Below are positions 1 to 7,764 of a stretch of DNA of 52,561 bases, piece by piece. Every line of letters starts with the position of its first letter. Position 1 is the stretch's first letter. The notes beneath the pieces were generated by a model. That model made no database searches and had not been told where the DNA came from. It worked only from the letters and a program-made list of their open reading frames with translations. The position numbers and the translations under genes are program-made. This DNA is from Halorubrum sp. Hd13 (GTDB lineage Archaea > Halobacteriota > Halobacteria > Halobacteriales > Haloferacaceae): the NCBI RefSeq assembly GCF_002252755.1, contig NZ_NHOY01000042.1:41327-93887 (forward strand). The letters run 5' to 3'.

Positions 1-206
1 AGCGGGTCGGCCCGGAGGGCACCGATGTCGACCCCGACGACCGGCCCGAGTACGTCCCCGACGACGTGGGCGCGTCGCCCGCGGCCGACTCCGATTCAGC
101 CACCGACACCGACCCCCGCCCCGCGTGGCGCTGTCGCGACTGCGGGCGCTGGTTCTGGAAGGGCGGCCACTGGGAGTCGGTCGCGGCGCGGCTCGACGAC
201 CTCTGA
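1..206 (+). CDS. Mut7-C RNase domain protein, C-terminal part (5' end outside window)
   Basis: Only the last 67 codons are present, read in the frame starting at base 3 and ending at TGA 204-206. The tail carries a Cys-x2-Cys followed by an aromatic and Gly-Gly-His-Trp segment (RCRDCGRWFWKGGHW), which matches the zinc-binding end of Mut7-C domains, PIN-like predicted ribonucleases. An acidic Asp/Pro/Ser-rich linker precedes it, as is common in haloarchaeal versions. The catalytic N-terminal half and the first zinc cysteine pair lie outside the window, so activity cannot be judged. The family call rests on the C-terminal motif alone. Confidence 0.7.
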   Translation, partial: RVGPEGTDVDPDDRPEYVPDDVGASPAADSDSATDTDPRPAWRCRDCGRWFWKGGHWESVAARLDDL

Positions 207-277
207 ACCGCGACCCGCGGGACGCCCGGCGCCCCCGAGCGTAACCGGTTTGCCCGCGTGCCGCCAACGGTCCGCCA

Positions 278-967
278 ATGAACCGCGAACAGGCGGTCGA
301 CCGGCTGGCGACCCTCGTCGACCGGGTCGAGAACGAGACGATGCCGGTCCCCGTCCGCGAGGTGTGGGCGTTCGGCGACGTCGCGCTCGGCCTCGACCCC
401 GTCGAGCGCCTCGACGTCTACCTCACCAAGGACGTGATCATGGGCGGCGACGCCGACGCGGCGGCGGCGTTCGAGGCCGAGTACGGCGTGAAGGGGGTCG
501 GCACCTCCGTGCGGGCCGAGTGGGCCGAGGCGCACCCGGATCGCGTGCGCGCGAGCGACAACGGGTACGCCGCCCCCGAGAAGTGCCTCGCCGCCGAGCT
601 CGTCGGCGACAGCGAGGGACGTAGTCCCTCTGGCAGCCGGACGCAGTCCGGCGACGACGAGCCGATCCACTTGGAGGTGTGTAACGCGAGCTTCGAGGAC
701 AACGTGCGCCAGCGCCTGAAGGGGGCGCTGGCCCGCGACGCGTACGAGGAGGTGCTCGACCCGCGCGGGGTCTGCCTGTGGGTCGACGGCACCCGCGACG
801 AGGAGGCCTTCGACCGCCTGCGGGCGGGCTCGCTCGCGATGCCGACGCTCCCGGCCGCGCTCGGGATGCTCGGCGCCGACGAGGACGTGGCCCGCGAGGC
901 GGCGGACGTGCTCAAGCGGCGCCGGGCCGAGCAGGAGGGGTCGTCGGTGCGCGGCGACATGGTGTAG
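278..967 (+). CDS. Conserved haloarchaeal protein (DUF7095-like), possible NTase-like fold
   Basis: The product has 229 residues; I do not know a proven function. From memory it resembles the haloarchaeal DUF7095 family. Residues 33-49 (GDVALGLDPVERLDVYL) look like the Gly-x-x-x-x-Gly plus acidic strand of nucleotidyltransferase-like folds, but I cannot identify the usual Asp-x-Asp pair with certainty. The start ATG follows the Mut7-C stop by 71 nt on the same strand. Around residues 112-128 an odd Ser/Gly/Arg-rich segment is encoded by two adjacent perfect hairpins (bases 615-652), probably an inserted mini-element. The C-terminus is charged and helical. Confidence 0.75.
   Translation: MNREQAVDRLATLVDRVENETMPVPVREVWAFGDVALGLDPVERLDVYLTKDVIMGGDADAAAAFEAEYGVKGVGTSVRAEWAEAHPDRVRASDNGYAAPEKCLAAELVGDSEGRSPSGSRTQSGDDEPIHLEVCNASFEDNVRQRLKGALARDAYEEVLDPRGVCLWVDGTRDEEAFDRLRAGSLAMPTLPAALGMLGADEDVAREAADVLKRRRAEQEGSSVRGDMV
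615..652. repeat. Pair of palindromes inside a coding region
   Basis: AGGGAC-GTA-GTCCCT (615-629) is followed 6 nt later by GCCGGAC-GCA-GTCCGGC (636-652). Both are perfect inverted repeats with 3-nt loops. They encode a Gly/Arg/Ser-rich stretch that does not look like the rest of the protein. The pattern suggests an in-frame insertion of a small palindromic repeat. Confidence 0.65.
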
Positions 968-1059
968 GCGGCGGACGCCGACGGCGCCGCTCCGCCTCCG
1001 CTCGGGCCGCGTTTGGCCGCCACCCGACGGTTTTTTGCTCGGTTCGCCGTGTGGACGGT

Positions 1060-2214
1060 ATGCCAACGCCCACCGACCGCGTCCGGCGCGCGGAACGCTC
1101 GCGGATCCGGGTGATGTTCGACCTCGCACAGCGTCACGGCGGCGACCTCGTCCGGTTGGAGGTCGGCGAACCCGACTTCGACACGCCAGCGCACGTGATC
1201 GACGCCGCCGCGAGCGCCGCCCGCGACGGCGCGACCCACTACACCTCAAACGCGGGGCTCCCCGCGTGTCGGCGGGCCATCAGCGACACGCTCGCCGCCG
1301 AGTACGGCGTCGAGCACGACCCGGACGAGGTCGTCGTCACCGTCGGCGGGATGGAGGCGCTCCACCTGGCGGTCCTCGCGGCGGTCTCGCCCGGCGAGGA
1401 GCTGCTCGTCCCGGGCCCGACGTGGCCTAATTACAAGACGCAGGCGACGCTCGCGGACGGGCGCTTCCGCGAGGTCCCCATGCCCGCGGAGACGGGGTTC
1501 GCCCTCGACGCGGACCGCGTGATCGACGCGATGAGCGACGACACCGCGGCGGTCGTGCTCACGACGCCCTCGAACCCGACCGGCCGCGTCTTCGACCGCG
1601 ACGAGTGCCGTGCGGTCGTCGAGGCGGCGGCCGACCACGACGCGTACGTGATCGCCGACGAGGTGTACCTCGGGCTCACCTACGACGGGCCCGCCCAGGG
1701 GATCGCCGCGTACACCGGCCGCCCGGACCACGTGCTGACGGTCGGCTCCTGCTCGAAGCGGTACGCGATGACCGGGTGGCGGCTCGGCTGGCTCGCGGGC
1801 GACCGGGAGATGATAGACGCGGTCGCGACGGTCCGCGAGTCGACCACGGCCTGCGCGTCGAGCGTCGCGCAACACGCCGCGATCGCCGCCTTGACCGGCC
1901 CGCAGGAGCCGTTCGAGGAGATGTACCGGGCGTTCGAGGAGCGTCGCGACCTCGTCGTCGACCGCGTCGACGCCATCGACGGGCTCTCGGCTCCCCGCCC
2001 CGAGGGCGCGTTCTACGCCTTCCTCGACCCCGGCATCGACGCGCCCGCGATCGAAGTCGCGAAGTACCTCCTGCGGGAGCACGGCGTCGTGCTCGCGCCG
2101 GGCGACGGCTTCGGCGACACGGCCCCCGGGCGGCTCCGCCTCTCGTTCGCGAACTCCGTCGACCGGCTGGAGGAGGGGTTCGACCGGATCGAGGCGGGAC
2201 TGGCGGAGTACTGA
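1060..2214 (+). CDS. PLP-dependent class I/II aminotransferase
   Basis: The product has 384 residues and a fold-type I aminotransferase layout. Asn172 sits in SNPTG, Asp200 and Tyr203 in IADEVY, and the Schiff-base Lys233 in SCSKRYAMTGWRLG; a C-terminal Arg that could bind carboxylate lies in GRLRLSF. The family transfers amino groups between amino acids and 2-oxo acids (aspartate, alanine or aromatic). Substrate cannot be told from sequence. The ATG at 1060 was chosen because family members begin just before the RVRRAERSRIRVMFD segment. The open frame runs 94 codons further upstream but overlaps the previous gene and reads like antisense filler. A T-run at 1031-1036 lies 24 nt upstream and may be part of the promoter. 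Confidence 0.93.
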   Translation: MPTPTDRVRRAERSRIRVMFDLAQRHGGDLVRLEVGEPDFDTPAHVIDAAASAARDGATHYTSNAGLPACRRAISDTLAAEYGVEHDPDEVVVTVGGMEALHLAVLAAVSPGEELLVPGPTWPNYKTQATLADGRFREVPMPAETGFALDADRVIDAMSDDTAAVVLTTPSNPTGRVFDRDECRAVVEAAADHDAYVIADEVYLGLTYDGPAQGIAAYTGRPDHVLTVGSCSKRYAMTGWRLGWLAGDREMIDAVATVRESTTACASSVAQHAAIAALTGPQEPFEEMYRAFEERRDLVVDRVDAIDGLSAPRPEGAFYAFLDPGIDAPAIEVAKYLLREHGVVLAPGDGFGDTAPGRLRLSFANSVDRLEEGFDRIEAGLAEY

Positions 2215-2278
2215 CTAAATATCATTGGCATACACTTTTGTACCCTATTTTGAACCTGAACCAAGTCGCTAAACAAAA

Positions 2279-2827
2279 TCACGAACTTCCCCACTTGTCA
2301 ACGCTATACAGGACGTAGCTAGCCAACCCAAGGACAACAAACCAAAATGTCATCGCAGTAGCAAGTGTAAAGAACTCTGCTTGATTGATTGAACCGTAGG
2401 TACTAGCCGGAAAAACAAGTAGAGTAGCCCAGAGCAACCAAAATGGCAAAGTGAGAAGTCCCCAAATAATTGTGCTTAGGATTATTACAGTTGAATAGCC
2501 CCACCTGTCAGGGTCAAAAGTAGCAGAGAGATGTTTCAATACTGCCTGGAGACGATATTTAGTAGGAATTAAGATATCCCCATTCAGTTGATATGCTTTC
2601 CGCTGCCCCCCGTATGACTGGAGTACGTTTTCTTCGGTCAAATCTTCAAGATAATTCCGGATCTGACCTTCTCCAATATTTAATTTATCTCCGAGGGCCG
2701 CGTTGACTTCTGAAGTGTCAAATCTCCTATCAGGTTTTGTCAAGAACCATTTGATTATAACCTTCTTCTTTCTACCTGTTCTTTCTTTTACACTATACTC
2801 TTGTAGAACCTCATCTGCACCGCGCAT
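2279..2827 (-). CDS. Winged-helix domain membrane protein, unknown function
   Basis: The product has 182 residues. Residues 1-85 form a predicted winged helix (RKKKVIIKWFLTKPDRRF followed by a recognition-helix-like segment and an FLEDLTEENV-like wing region). Residues 110-175 hold two or three hydrophobic segments (around 112-130, 130-147 and 154-172). DNA binding at the inner membrane or signalling is possible, but no family is recognised. Codon use is AT-rich, unlike neighbouring genes. Upstream, an inverted repeat CTATGT-N11-ACATAG (2840-2862) could be an operator. The gene reads toward the aminotransferase, so the two are convergent. Confidence 0.65.
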   Translation of the reverse strand: MRGADEVLQEYSVKERTGRKKKVIIKWFLTKPDRRFDTSEVNAALGDKLNIGEGQIRNYLEDLTEENVLQSYGGQRKAYQLNGDILIPTKYRLQAVLKHLSATFDPDRWGYSTVIILSTIIWGLLTLPFWLLWATLLVFPASTYGSINQAEFFTLATAMTFWFVVLGLASYVLYSVDKWGSS

Positions 2828-2839
2828 TTCAAAAACACC

Positions 2840-2862
2840 CTATGTGAACCGTTTTTACATAG
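2840..2862. promoter_or_regulatory. Inverted repeat upstream of the winged-helix gene
   Basis: CTATGT (2840-2845) and ACATAG (2857-2862) form an inverted repeat with an 11-nt spacer. It lies 13-35 nt upstream of the minus-strand start at 2827, in the range where an autoregulatory operator would sit. Confidence 0.35.
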
Positions 2863-2953
2863 ATGAAACGGCAGTTTGAGTACATACAATCGGTTTCATT
2901 TATTAATTGTCTCATACATATATCATCTCTGATGACCATTGTTGAATTATCAT

Positions 2954-3094
2954 ATGGAGGTGTATCAACCAGAATTTCAGCACGCAGGATTACAAGAATT
3001 TGGGTGTGGCCCAGACCGCCACCAAACCACGGAAAGAGTAGCTACTAGCCAACCTCTGCTTGACTCCACCAATCAAACGACAACCTACGCATGA
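2954..3094 (+). CDS. Small hydrophilic ORF, 46 aa
   Basis: This ORF starts at ATG 2954 and stops at TGA 3092-3094. The stop overlaps the next ATG in the classical ATGA arrangement, which suggests translational coupling with the following small membrane protein. The product is Gln/Thr/Glu-rich and hydrophilic, with one Cys. A TATA-like stretch (ATACATATAT, 2914-2923) sits about 30 nt upstream, matching haloarchaeal promoters with very short leaders. I recognise no family. The ATGA overlap and promoter position are the evidence that it is real; its small size keeps confidence low. Confidence 0.4.
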   Translation: MEVYQPEFQHAGLQEFGCGPDRHQTTERVATSQPLLDSTNQTTTYA

Positions 3095-3249
3095 CAAACG
3101 TAATTAATCAAATTATTGCGACTGTCGTACTGATCGGACTACTAGCCTTCTGGATTGCCGGTTGGGCAATCTACGGGCAACCGTTAGGTGCCGTACCGTT
3201 CGCGTTTTGCGATATCCTTGGAATGGATTACTTTTCTGTCTGTAAATAA
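3091..3249 (+). CDS. Small single-span membrane protein, 52 aa
   Basis: ATG 3091 to TAA 3247-3249. Residues 8-28 (IIATVVLIGLLAFWIAGWAIY) form one clear transmembrane helix, followed by a short tail with Cys40 and Cys51. It overlaps the preceding 46-codon ORF by four bases. No known family is recognised. In AT-rich haloarchaeal islands such tiny membrane proteins often come from viruses or plasmids, but that is inference from context. Confidence 0.5.
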   Translation: MTNVINQIIATVVLIGLLAFWIAGWAIYGQPLGAVPFAFCDILGMDYFSVCK

Positions 3250-3458
3250 CAACACAGAGCAACAATATCTACTCTACCCTCTGGAACAATATTTTGCGTA
3301 AGTCGTTGCTGACTCGCTTGGTTTATACTCTATCCATATTTTGCACATTGCCCCTGGATAGTAAGCAACTCAGTAGACCGAGATACAAATCTCCTAGATC
3401 AACTAGACCGGATTACCTTTCGGTGTTTATTGATCTCAAAATCACATTACTTCTCTAA

Positions 3459-4187
3459 TCAGCGCATCAGCTCCCCGCCGTTCACGTTCAGCGTCTCGCC
3501 CGTGACGAATCCCGCGTCCCGGAAGTAGGCGGCCGCGTCGGCGATGTCCTCGGGCTGGCCGTACCGGTCGACGGGGATCGCGGCCAACTCCTCGCGCTTC
3601 TCCTCGGGCGTCCGGTCGCCCGTCATGTCCGTCTCCACGTGGCCGGGGGCGATCGCGTTCACCCGTATCTCGGGCGCGAAGTCGCCGGCGTGGCTCCGGG
3701 TGAGCGAGAGGAGTGCCCCCTTCGAGGCGGCGTAGTGGCACTCGACCGGCGCGCCGGTGTGCGCGAGGATGGAGGAGACGTTCGTCACCGACGGGCCGTC
3801 CTCCGACTCCCGGAGGTGCGGGAGCGCCGCCTTCGTGACGTTGAACGCGGAGTTGACGTTGACGTCCATGACCCGGTCGAAGTCGTCGGGACCGAGGTCC
3901 GCGGTGTACACGTGCTGGTCGATCCCGGCGTTGTTGACGACGTGGTCGACCCCGCCGAGGGCGTCGGCGGCGGTCTCCACGAGGTGGGCCGCCGCGTCGG
4001 GGTCCGAGACGTCGGCGCCTACGGCGACCGCCGCTTGCCCCCGGTCGCGGACCGCGTCGGCGACGGCCGCGGCGGCCTCGTCGCTGGTGCGGTAGTTGAC
4101 CGCGACGTCGTAGCCGTCGTCCGCGAACCGAAGCGCGATCGCTCGCCCGATACCCCTGGAGGACCCCGTCACGAGTGCGGCCGGCAT
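3459..4187 (-). CDS. SDR-family 3-oxoacyl-ACP reductase-like enzyme (FabG-like)
   Basis: The product has 242 residues, the normal length for a classical short-chain dehydrogenase. The cofactor motif TGSSRGIG is at 7-14 and NNAG at 85-88. The catalytic Ser is at 138/139, Tyr152 and Lys156 lie in YAASK, and VNAIAPGHVETDM follows. Arg12 after the glycine motif and NYR at 31-33 suggest NADP(H). Archaea lack a standard fatty-acid synthase, so the true substrate may be another 3-oxo/hydroxy acyl or alcohol compound. The gene is the last of a minus-strand series; the methyltransferase upstream ends 64 nt before this start. Confidence 0.9.
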   Translation of the reverse strand: MPAALVTGSSRGIGRAIALRFADDGYDVAVNYRTSDEAAAAVADAVRDRGQAAVAVGADVSDPDAAAHLVETAADALGGVDHVVNNAGIDQHVYTADLGPDDFDRVMDVNVNSAFNVTKAALPHLRESEDGPSVTNVSSILAHTGAPVECHYAASKGALLSLTRSHAGDFAPEIRVNAIAPGHVETDMTGDRTPEEKREELAAIPVDRYGQPEDIADAAAYFRDAGFVTGETLNVNGGELMR

Positions 4188-4250
4188 GTGTCTCGAGTCG
4201 ACCCGGTCCGACTTCGACCTTCCGGACGCGGCGGCGGAACGCCGCGTCCG

Positions 4251-5066
4251 TCAGTCCCCGGTCTCGACCCGTCCCACGGTCACGTCGAAGGGGACGCGCT
4301 CGACGCGCTCGTACTCGCCGGCGCCGATCGCCTCGACCACCTCGCGGCCCATCTCGCGCCAGCGCCGCCGGAGGTCGTCGTACGCGTCCACGGAGGTCGC
4401 GGCCACCAGCTCCTCGCGGTGGTCGGCGAGGCCGGCGCCGGACGCCTTCCGCGCCGCCGACGCCAGCGCGGGCTCCGCGTACGGGGCCGCCGTCCGCTTC
4501 TCGTGGACGTACCGGCGGGTGCGGAGGTCCTCGACGCCCGCCGCCGCGAACGCCTCCCGGACGCGGTCGCCGAGGGCGACGTCGGTGCCGACGCCCTCGA
4601 GGTACGCCTCGCGCGCCTCCCGCTCCAACCGCTCCTCGGCGTCGACGGTGGACGTCACCGTCACGTCGCCGTTGTCCGGTTCGATCGCGGCGACGAGGTC
4701 GGCGGAGACGCGCGCGAGCTCCCGGACCGCGGCGACCGGCTCGGGGAGGTTGATGAGGAGGGCCTGACAGACGGCGAGGTCGACGGCGCCGTCCGGGAGC
4801 GGGAGCCGGGTCGCGTCGCCGGCGACGTACGGGAGTCCCGTCTCCTCGCGGGCGACCGCGAGGAGGTCCGTGTCGGCGTCGACGCCGATCACGGTCGCGT
4901 CCGGCCTCGCCTCCGCGGCGAGGACGCGGGTGAGTTCGCCCGTGCCGCAGCCGACGTCGACGACGCGGCGGCGGCTCGCCAGCTCGAGGTCCGCGAGGGC
5001 CGCCCGGTCGTCGGCCCACATCCCCTGCCGGGTGTGTTCGAGGTACTCCGCGGAGAAGCGTCGCAC
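4251..5066 (-). CDS. Class I SAM-dependent methyltransferase
   Basis: The product has 271 residues. Motif I (VVDVGCGTGE, about 35-44) binds S-adenosylmethionine. An acidic residue after the second strand (GVDAD) and a motif II-like DLAVCQALL segment follow. The C-terminal half is helical and charged and probably gives substrate specificity; the substrate is unknown. The nearest resemblance is to UbiE/Methyltransf_25-type enzymes. Confidence 0.85.
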   Translation of the reverse strand: MRRFSAEYLEHTRQGMWADDRAALADLELASRRRVVDVGCGTGELTRVLAAEARPDATVIGVDADTDLLAVAREETGLPYVAGDATRLPLPDGAVDLAVCQALLINLPEPVAAVRELARVSADLVAAIEPDNGDVTVTSTVDAEERLEREAREAYLEGVGTDVALGDRVREAFAAAGVEDLRTRRYVHEKRTAAPYAEPALASAARKASGAGLADHREELVAATSVDAYDDLRRRWREMGREVVEAIGAGEYERVERVPFDVTVGRVETGD

Positions 5067-5132
5067 GGCACCGCGTTCGACGCGGGACGAATTAAACGTG
5101 GGGAAGCCGAGCGCCCGGGCGCGCTCCGACTC

Positions 5133-5603
5133 TCAGTCTTCGTCGCCCTCGCTGTCGCCGCCGCTCCCGAACCCGACGAGGTCCGAGAGCAGCGCGGCGG
5201 TGACGCCGGCGCAGTAGCCGACGAACGCGCCGGTCAGCCCGACCGCGGCGAAGGCCATCGTCACCCCGCCGATCGGGGAGTCGCCGGGGCCCACGCCCGG
5301 GACGCCGAAGACGGTCCCGACGACCACGAGCGCGGCGAAGACGACCGCGGGCACCGCGCCCACCGCGAGACACGCCGGGCCGCCGCAGCGCGCGTACCCG
5401 CCGACGGCCGCGATCGGCGCCGGCGCGTAGAACGCCAACAGCGGGACGAGCCGGTCGGTCAGCGCCGCCGCGGTCGGGAGACCCGCACGCTCGGCGACGA
5501 CCGCGACCGCCAGCGAGAGCGCCACCAGACCGGCGAATCCGCCGACCATCGTGAGGGCCAAGCGGCGCCGGCGACCGATGAGGAGCGCCTCAGTGGTGGT
5601 CAT
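5133..5603 (-). CDS. Haloarchaeal membrane protein, unknown function
   Basis: The product has 156 residues from ATG 5603. Hydrophobic segments at about 17-37, 53-72, 82-101 and 113-138 suggest four membrane helices, and the C-terminus is acidic and cytosol-like. The longer frame from 5630 was rejected: a TATA-like CTTTATG (minus strand, 5628-5634) lies 25 nt upstream of 5603, the usual spacing for a leaderless transcript. It overlaps no neighbour. I recognise no specific family; it resembles generic small haloarchaeal DUF membrane proteins. Confidence 0.7.
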   Translation of the reverse strand: MTTTEALLIGRRRRLALTMVGGFAGLVALSLAVAVVAERAGLPTAAALTDRLVPLLAFYAPAPIAAVGGYARCGGPACLAVGAVPAVVFAALVVVGTVFGVPGVGPGDSPIGGVTMAFAAVGLTGAFVGYCAGVTAALLSDLVGFGSGGDSEGDED

Positions 5604-5627
5604 ATCCGTGGATCTCGGCTCCGACCA

Positions 5628-5634
5628 CATAAAG
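5628..5634 (-). promoter_or_regulatory. TATA element of the 5603 gene
   Basis: On the minus strand this reads CTTTATG, 25 nt before ATG 5603. It supports a leaderless transcript and decides the start. Confidence 0.5.
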
Positions 5635-5708
5635 CCGCGTCGGACAATTGTAACTAAATTCGGGGGTTTCCTCCCCTTCGCTCCCGCGACGGCCCGGCCG
5701 CCCCGGGC

Positions 5709-6584
5709 TCACTCCGCGCGCAGTTCGCGGACGCGCTCGATGTTCCACGCGAAGCTCTTCCCGTTCTCGGTCGGCGTCTCCAGCGCCAGCGGCACGTCCG
5801 TCAGGTCCGGGTGGTTGACGATCCGCTCCATCCCGGCCTCGCCGATGTGGCCCTCGCCGATGTGGGCGTGCTCGTCCTTGTTGGTGCCGCAGGCGTGCTT
5901 CGAGTCGTTGAGGTGGATGTACTCCAGGTGTTCCAACCCGACGGCGTCGTCGAACTCGGCGACGGTCTCGTCGACCGCCTCGGGCGTCGAGAGGTCGTAG
6001 CCCGCCGCGAACGCGTGGGCCGTGTCGACGCAGACGTCGATGTCCGTCTCGGTGCGGTCGATGATCCCCGCGAGGTGTTCGAACTCGTCGCCGAGCTTCG
6101 TCCCGGCGCCCGCGTCGCTCTCGATGAGGATCGTGACGCCGTCGGGGACGTCGACGTCGTCGATGACGCTCGCGGCGTTGTCGAGGCCGCCCTCCACGCC
6201 GGCCCCCGTGTGCGCGCCGAGGTGAACGTTGACGTACGGAATGTTCAGCTTCGCGGCCGCGTCGACCTCCTTCTGCATGGAGTCGAGCGACTTCTCGCGG
6301 AGCCCCTCCTTCGGCGTACAGAGGTTGACGAGGTAGGAGGTGTGGATCACCCACGGCCCGACCAGGTCGCGTTCGGTCCCCTCGCGGAACTGCGCGGCCT
6401 CCTCGTCGCTGATGTCCGGGTCCTGCCACACCTGCGGGGAGTGCGTGAATATCTGTCCGCAGTTGCCGCCGAACTGCTTCTGTCTGAACACCGCGTTGGC
6501 GATGTTCCCGTACGGCGGCGTTTCGGGATCGTTCGACGCCCGCGAACCGGAGATCGAGACGTGCGCGCCGACCTTGAGACTCAT
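5709..6584 (-). CDS. nfo: Endonuclease IV (apurinic/apyrimidinic endonuclease)
   Basis: The product has 291 residues, the usual length for the family. It is a zinc-dependent TIM-barrel nuclease that cuts 5' of AP sites in base-excision repair. Metal ligands are visible in order: the N-terminal GAHVSI, HTSY near 80, NVHLGAHTG (around 119), ESDAG (around 155), [11 protein letters not shown] (around 187), [22 protein letters not shown] (His ligands around 225-245) and ALETPT near 270. The start [14 protein letters not shown] matches family N-termini. It is followed downstream by an unrelated membrane protein. Confidence 0.95.
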   Translation of the reverse strand: MSLKVGAHVSISGSRASNDPETPPYGNIANAVFRQKQFGGNCGQIFTHSPQVWQDPDISDEEAAQFREGTERDLVGPWVIHTSYLVNLCTPKEGLREKSLDSMQKEVDAAAKLNIPYVNVHLGAHTGAGVEGGLDNAASVIDDVDVPDGVTILIESDAGAGTKLGDEFEHLAGIIDRTETDIDVCVDTAHAFAAGYDLSTPEAVDETVAEFDDAVGLEHLEYIHLNDSKHACGTNKDEHAHIGEGHIGEAGMERIVNHPDLTDVPLALETPTENGKSFAWNIERVRELRAE

Positions 6585-6656
6585 ACCGCTACAACGGGGG
6601 CGATTGAAAAAGCCCCTTCGGAACCGGTTGGTCCGGTTCCCCTCCCGTTCCGGCGA

Positions 6657-7619
6657 CTACGCGCCGTCGTTTCCCGGTCGGGTCCGGACCCAGCCGTCGT
6701 CGCGGTACTTCTCCTCGACGAGCTCCTCCGCCCGCGCGAGCTCCGCGCTCGACCACGAGCCGTCGCGGTCGAGCGCGACCGCGTCGGCCCGGCCGTTCTC
6801 GCCGTCCGCCTCGTCGCCACCGCCCTCGTCGCCGTCTCCGCCCGTCACCCACGCGACGAGCGCGTCTTCGACGGCCGCCGCGGCGTCCGCCCGGTCGGCG
6901 TCGGCCAACTCGTCCATGCCGACGACGCGCTCGCGGAACTCCTCGGGCGTGACCGGCGGATCGGAGAAGACCCCGAGGTGACGCTCCGCGTCGACGGCGA
7001 ACGTCAGCGAGCCGTGCTGGATCACGGCGTCGCGCTTGCGGTACTGGGCGTTGCCGGCTATCTTCCGGCGGTCCGTCGCGCCCTCGTCGCCGTCGCCGGC
7101 CGCGCCGCCAGCCTCCGTCGCGCCGTCGCCTTCCGCCTCCGCCGAACCGCCCGCCACCACGTCGTGAGCCGGATGCAGCTCCCGGAGATAGCAGGCGGGG
7201 CGGTACAGCTCCGGCACCGACTCCTCGACGTAGTCCGCGTCGATCCCGAGTCGGTCGAACGCGTCGAGGATCGGCTCGCAGAGGAGGTGGTAACAGTCGA
7301 GCAGCTCGCCCGGTACGTCCGCGGCCGGCACCGCGATCGAGTACGCGACGTCCCCGCGCCCGTCGTGGTAGATCCCGCCGCCGCCGGTCTGTCGGCGGGT
7401 CACGTCGATCCCCTCGCGCTCGCAGAACGCCCAGTCGACCGTCTCCGGGTCCTGCCGGTAGCCGAGCGTGAGACAGCTCGGCTCCCATCGGTACGTGCGG
7501 ACCGTCGCGGGGCCGCCCGCCGCCGCCGTCTCCGCCGCCACCTCGTCGAGCGCCATCTGCATCGGCCCCGGACGGGCCTCCTCCCGGATCAGCCGCCAGT
7601 CGCCCGTCGGCGCGGTCAT
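6657..7619 (-). CDS. Lipoate-protein ligase A family protein
   Basis: The product has 320 residues and belongs to the biotin/lipoate A/B ligase family. The substrate-binding RRQTGGGGIYH is at 75-85 and the conserved Lys186 in KIAGNAQ. The family attaches lipoate (or octanoate) to E2 and GcvH proteins. Residues 156-182 are a Gly/Ala/Asp/Glu-rich insert right before the catalytic lysine, and another acidic Gly-rich insert lies near 256-275. Both are typical haloarchaeal low-complexity loops. The C-terminal region after 200 resembles the accessory LplA domain. Exact substrate is unproven. Confidence 0.85.
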   Translation of the reverse strand: MTAPTGDWRLIREEARPGPMQMALDEVAAETAAAGGPATVRTYRWEPSCLTLGYRQDPETVDWAFCEREGIDVTRRQTGGGGIYHDGRGDVAYSIAVPAADVPGELLDCYHLLCEPILDAFDRLGIDADYVEESVPELYRPACYLRELHPAHDVVAGGSAEAEGDGATEAGGAAGDGDEGATDRRKIAGNAQYRKRDAVIQHGSLTFAVDAERHLGVFSDPPVTPEEFRERVVGMDELADADRADAAAAVEDALVAWVTGGDGDEGGGDEADGENGRADAVALDRDGSWSSAELARAEELVEEKYRDDGWVRTRPGNDGA

Positions 7620-7764
7620 GCGCGCCTCTCCGCCCGCCGTCCCGAAAGCGGTTGCGTTCGGACGACGACCCGGTCGAAACGGGATTTGCTATCGCGGAAT
7701 GAGATTTATCGCACCGCCTCGCGGAACGCGCGTCCCTTTTAGGAATCCCCGGAGTAGGGGGCGT

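Larger units (their letters stand above)
2215..3458. other. AT-rich island of low-GC genes and spacers
   Basis: Base composition falls abruptly from the GC-rich flanks to an AT-rich stretch after 2215 and recovers at about 3459. It contains a winged-helix membrane protein on the minus strand and two tiny overlapping ORFs on the plus strand. I see no integrase, transposase, tRNA or terminal repeats. In 3250-3458 I recognise nothing except the 3' flank of the next gene. The composition suggests transfer from a less GC-rich source such as a virus, plasmid or low-GC haloarchaeon. Confidence 0.7.

Noticed and set aside
778-1059. 94-codon N-terminal extension of the aminotransferase
   Set aside because: It overlaps the preceding gene in another frame, is Arg/Gly-rich shadow sequence and lacks family similarity; ATG 1060 fits the family start.
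2863-3048. 61-codon ORF on the plus strand in the AT-rich island
   Set aside because: Composition is not protein-like, and a better-supported ORF (2954-3094) in another frame overlaps it and is coupled to the next ORF.
5604-5630. Longer start of the membrane protein
   Set aside because: A TATA element would fall inside it, so ATG 5603 is more likely.
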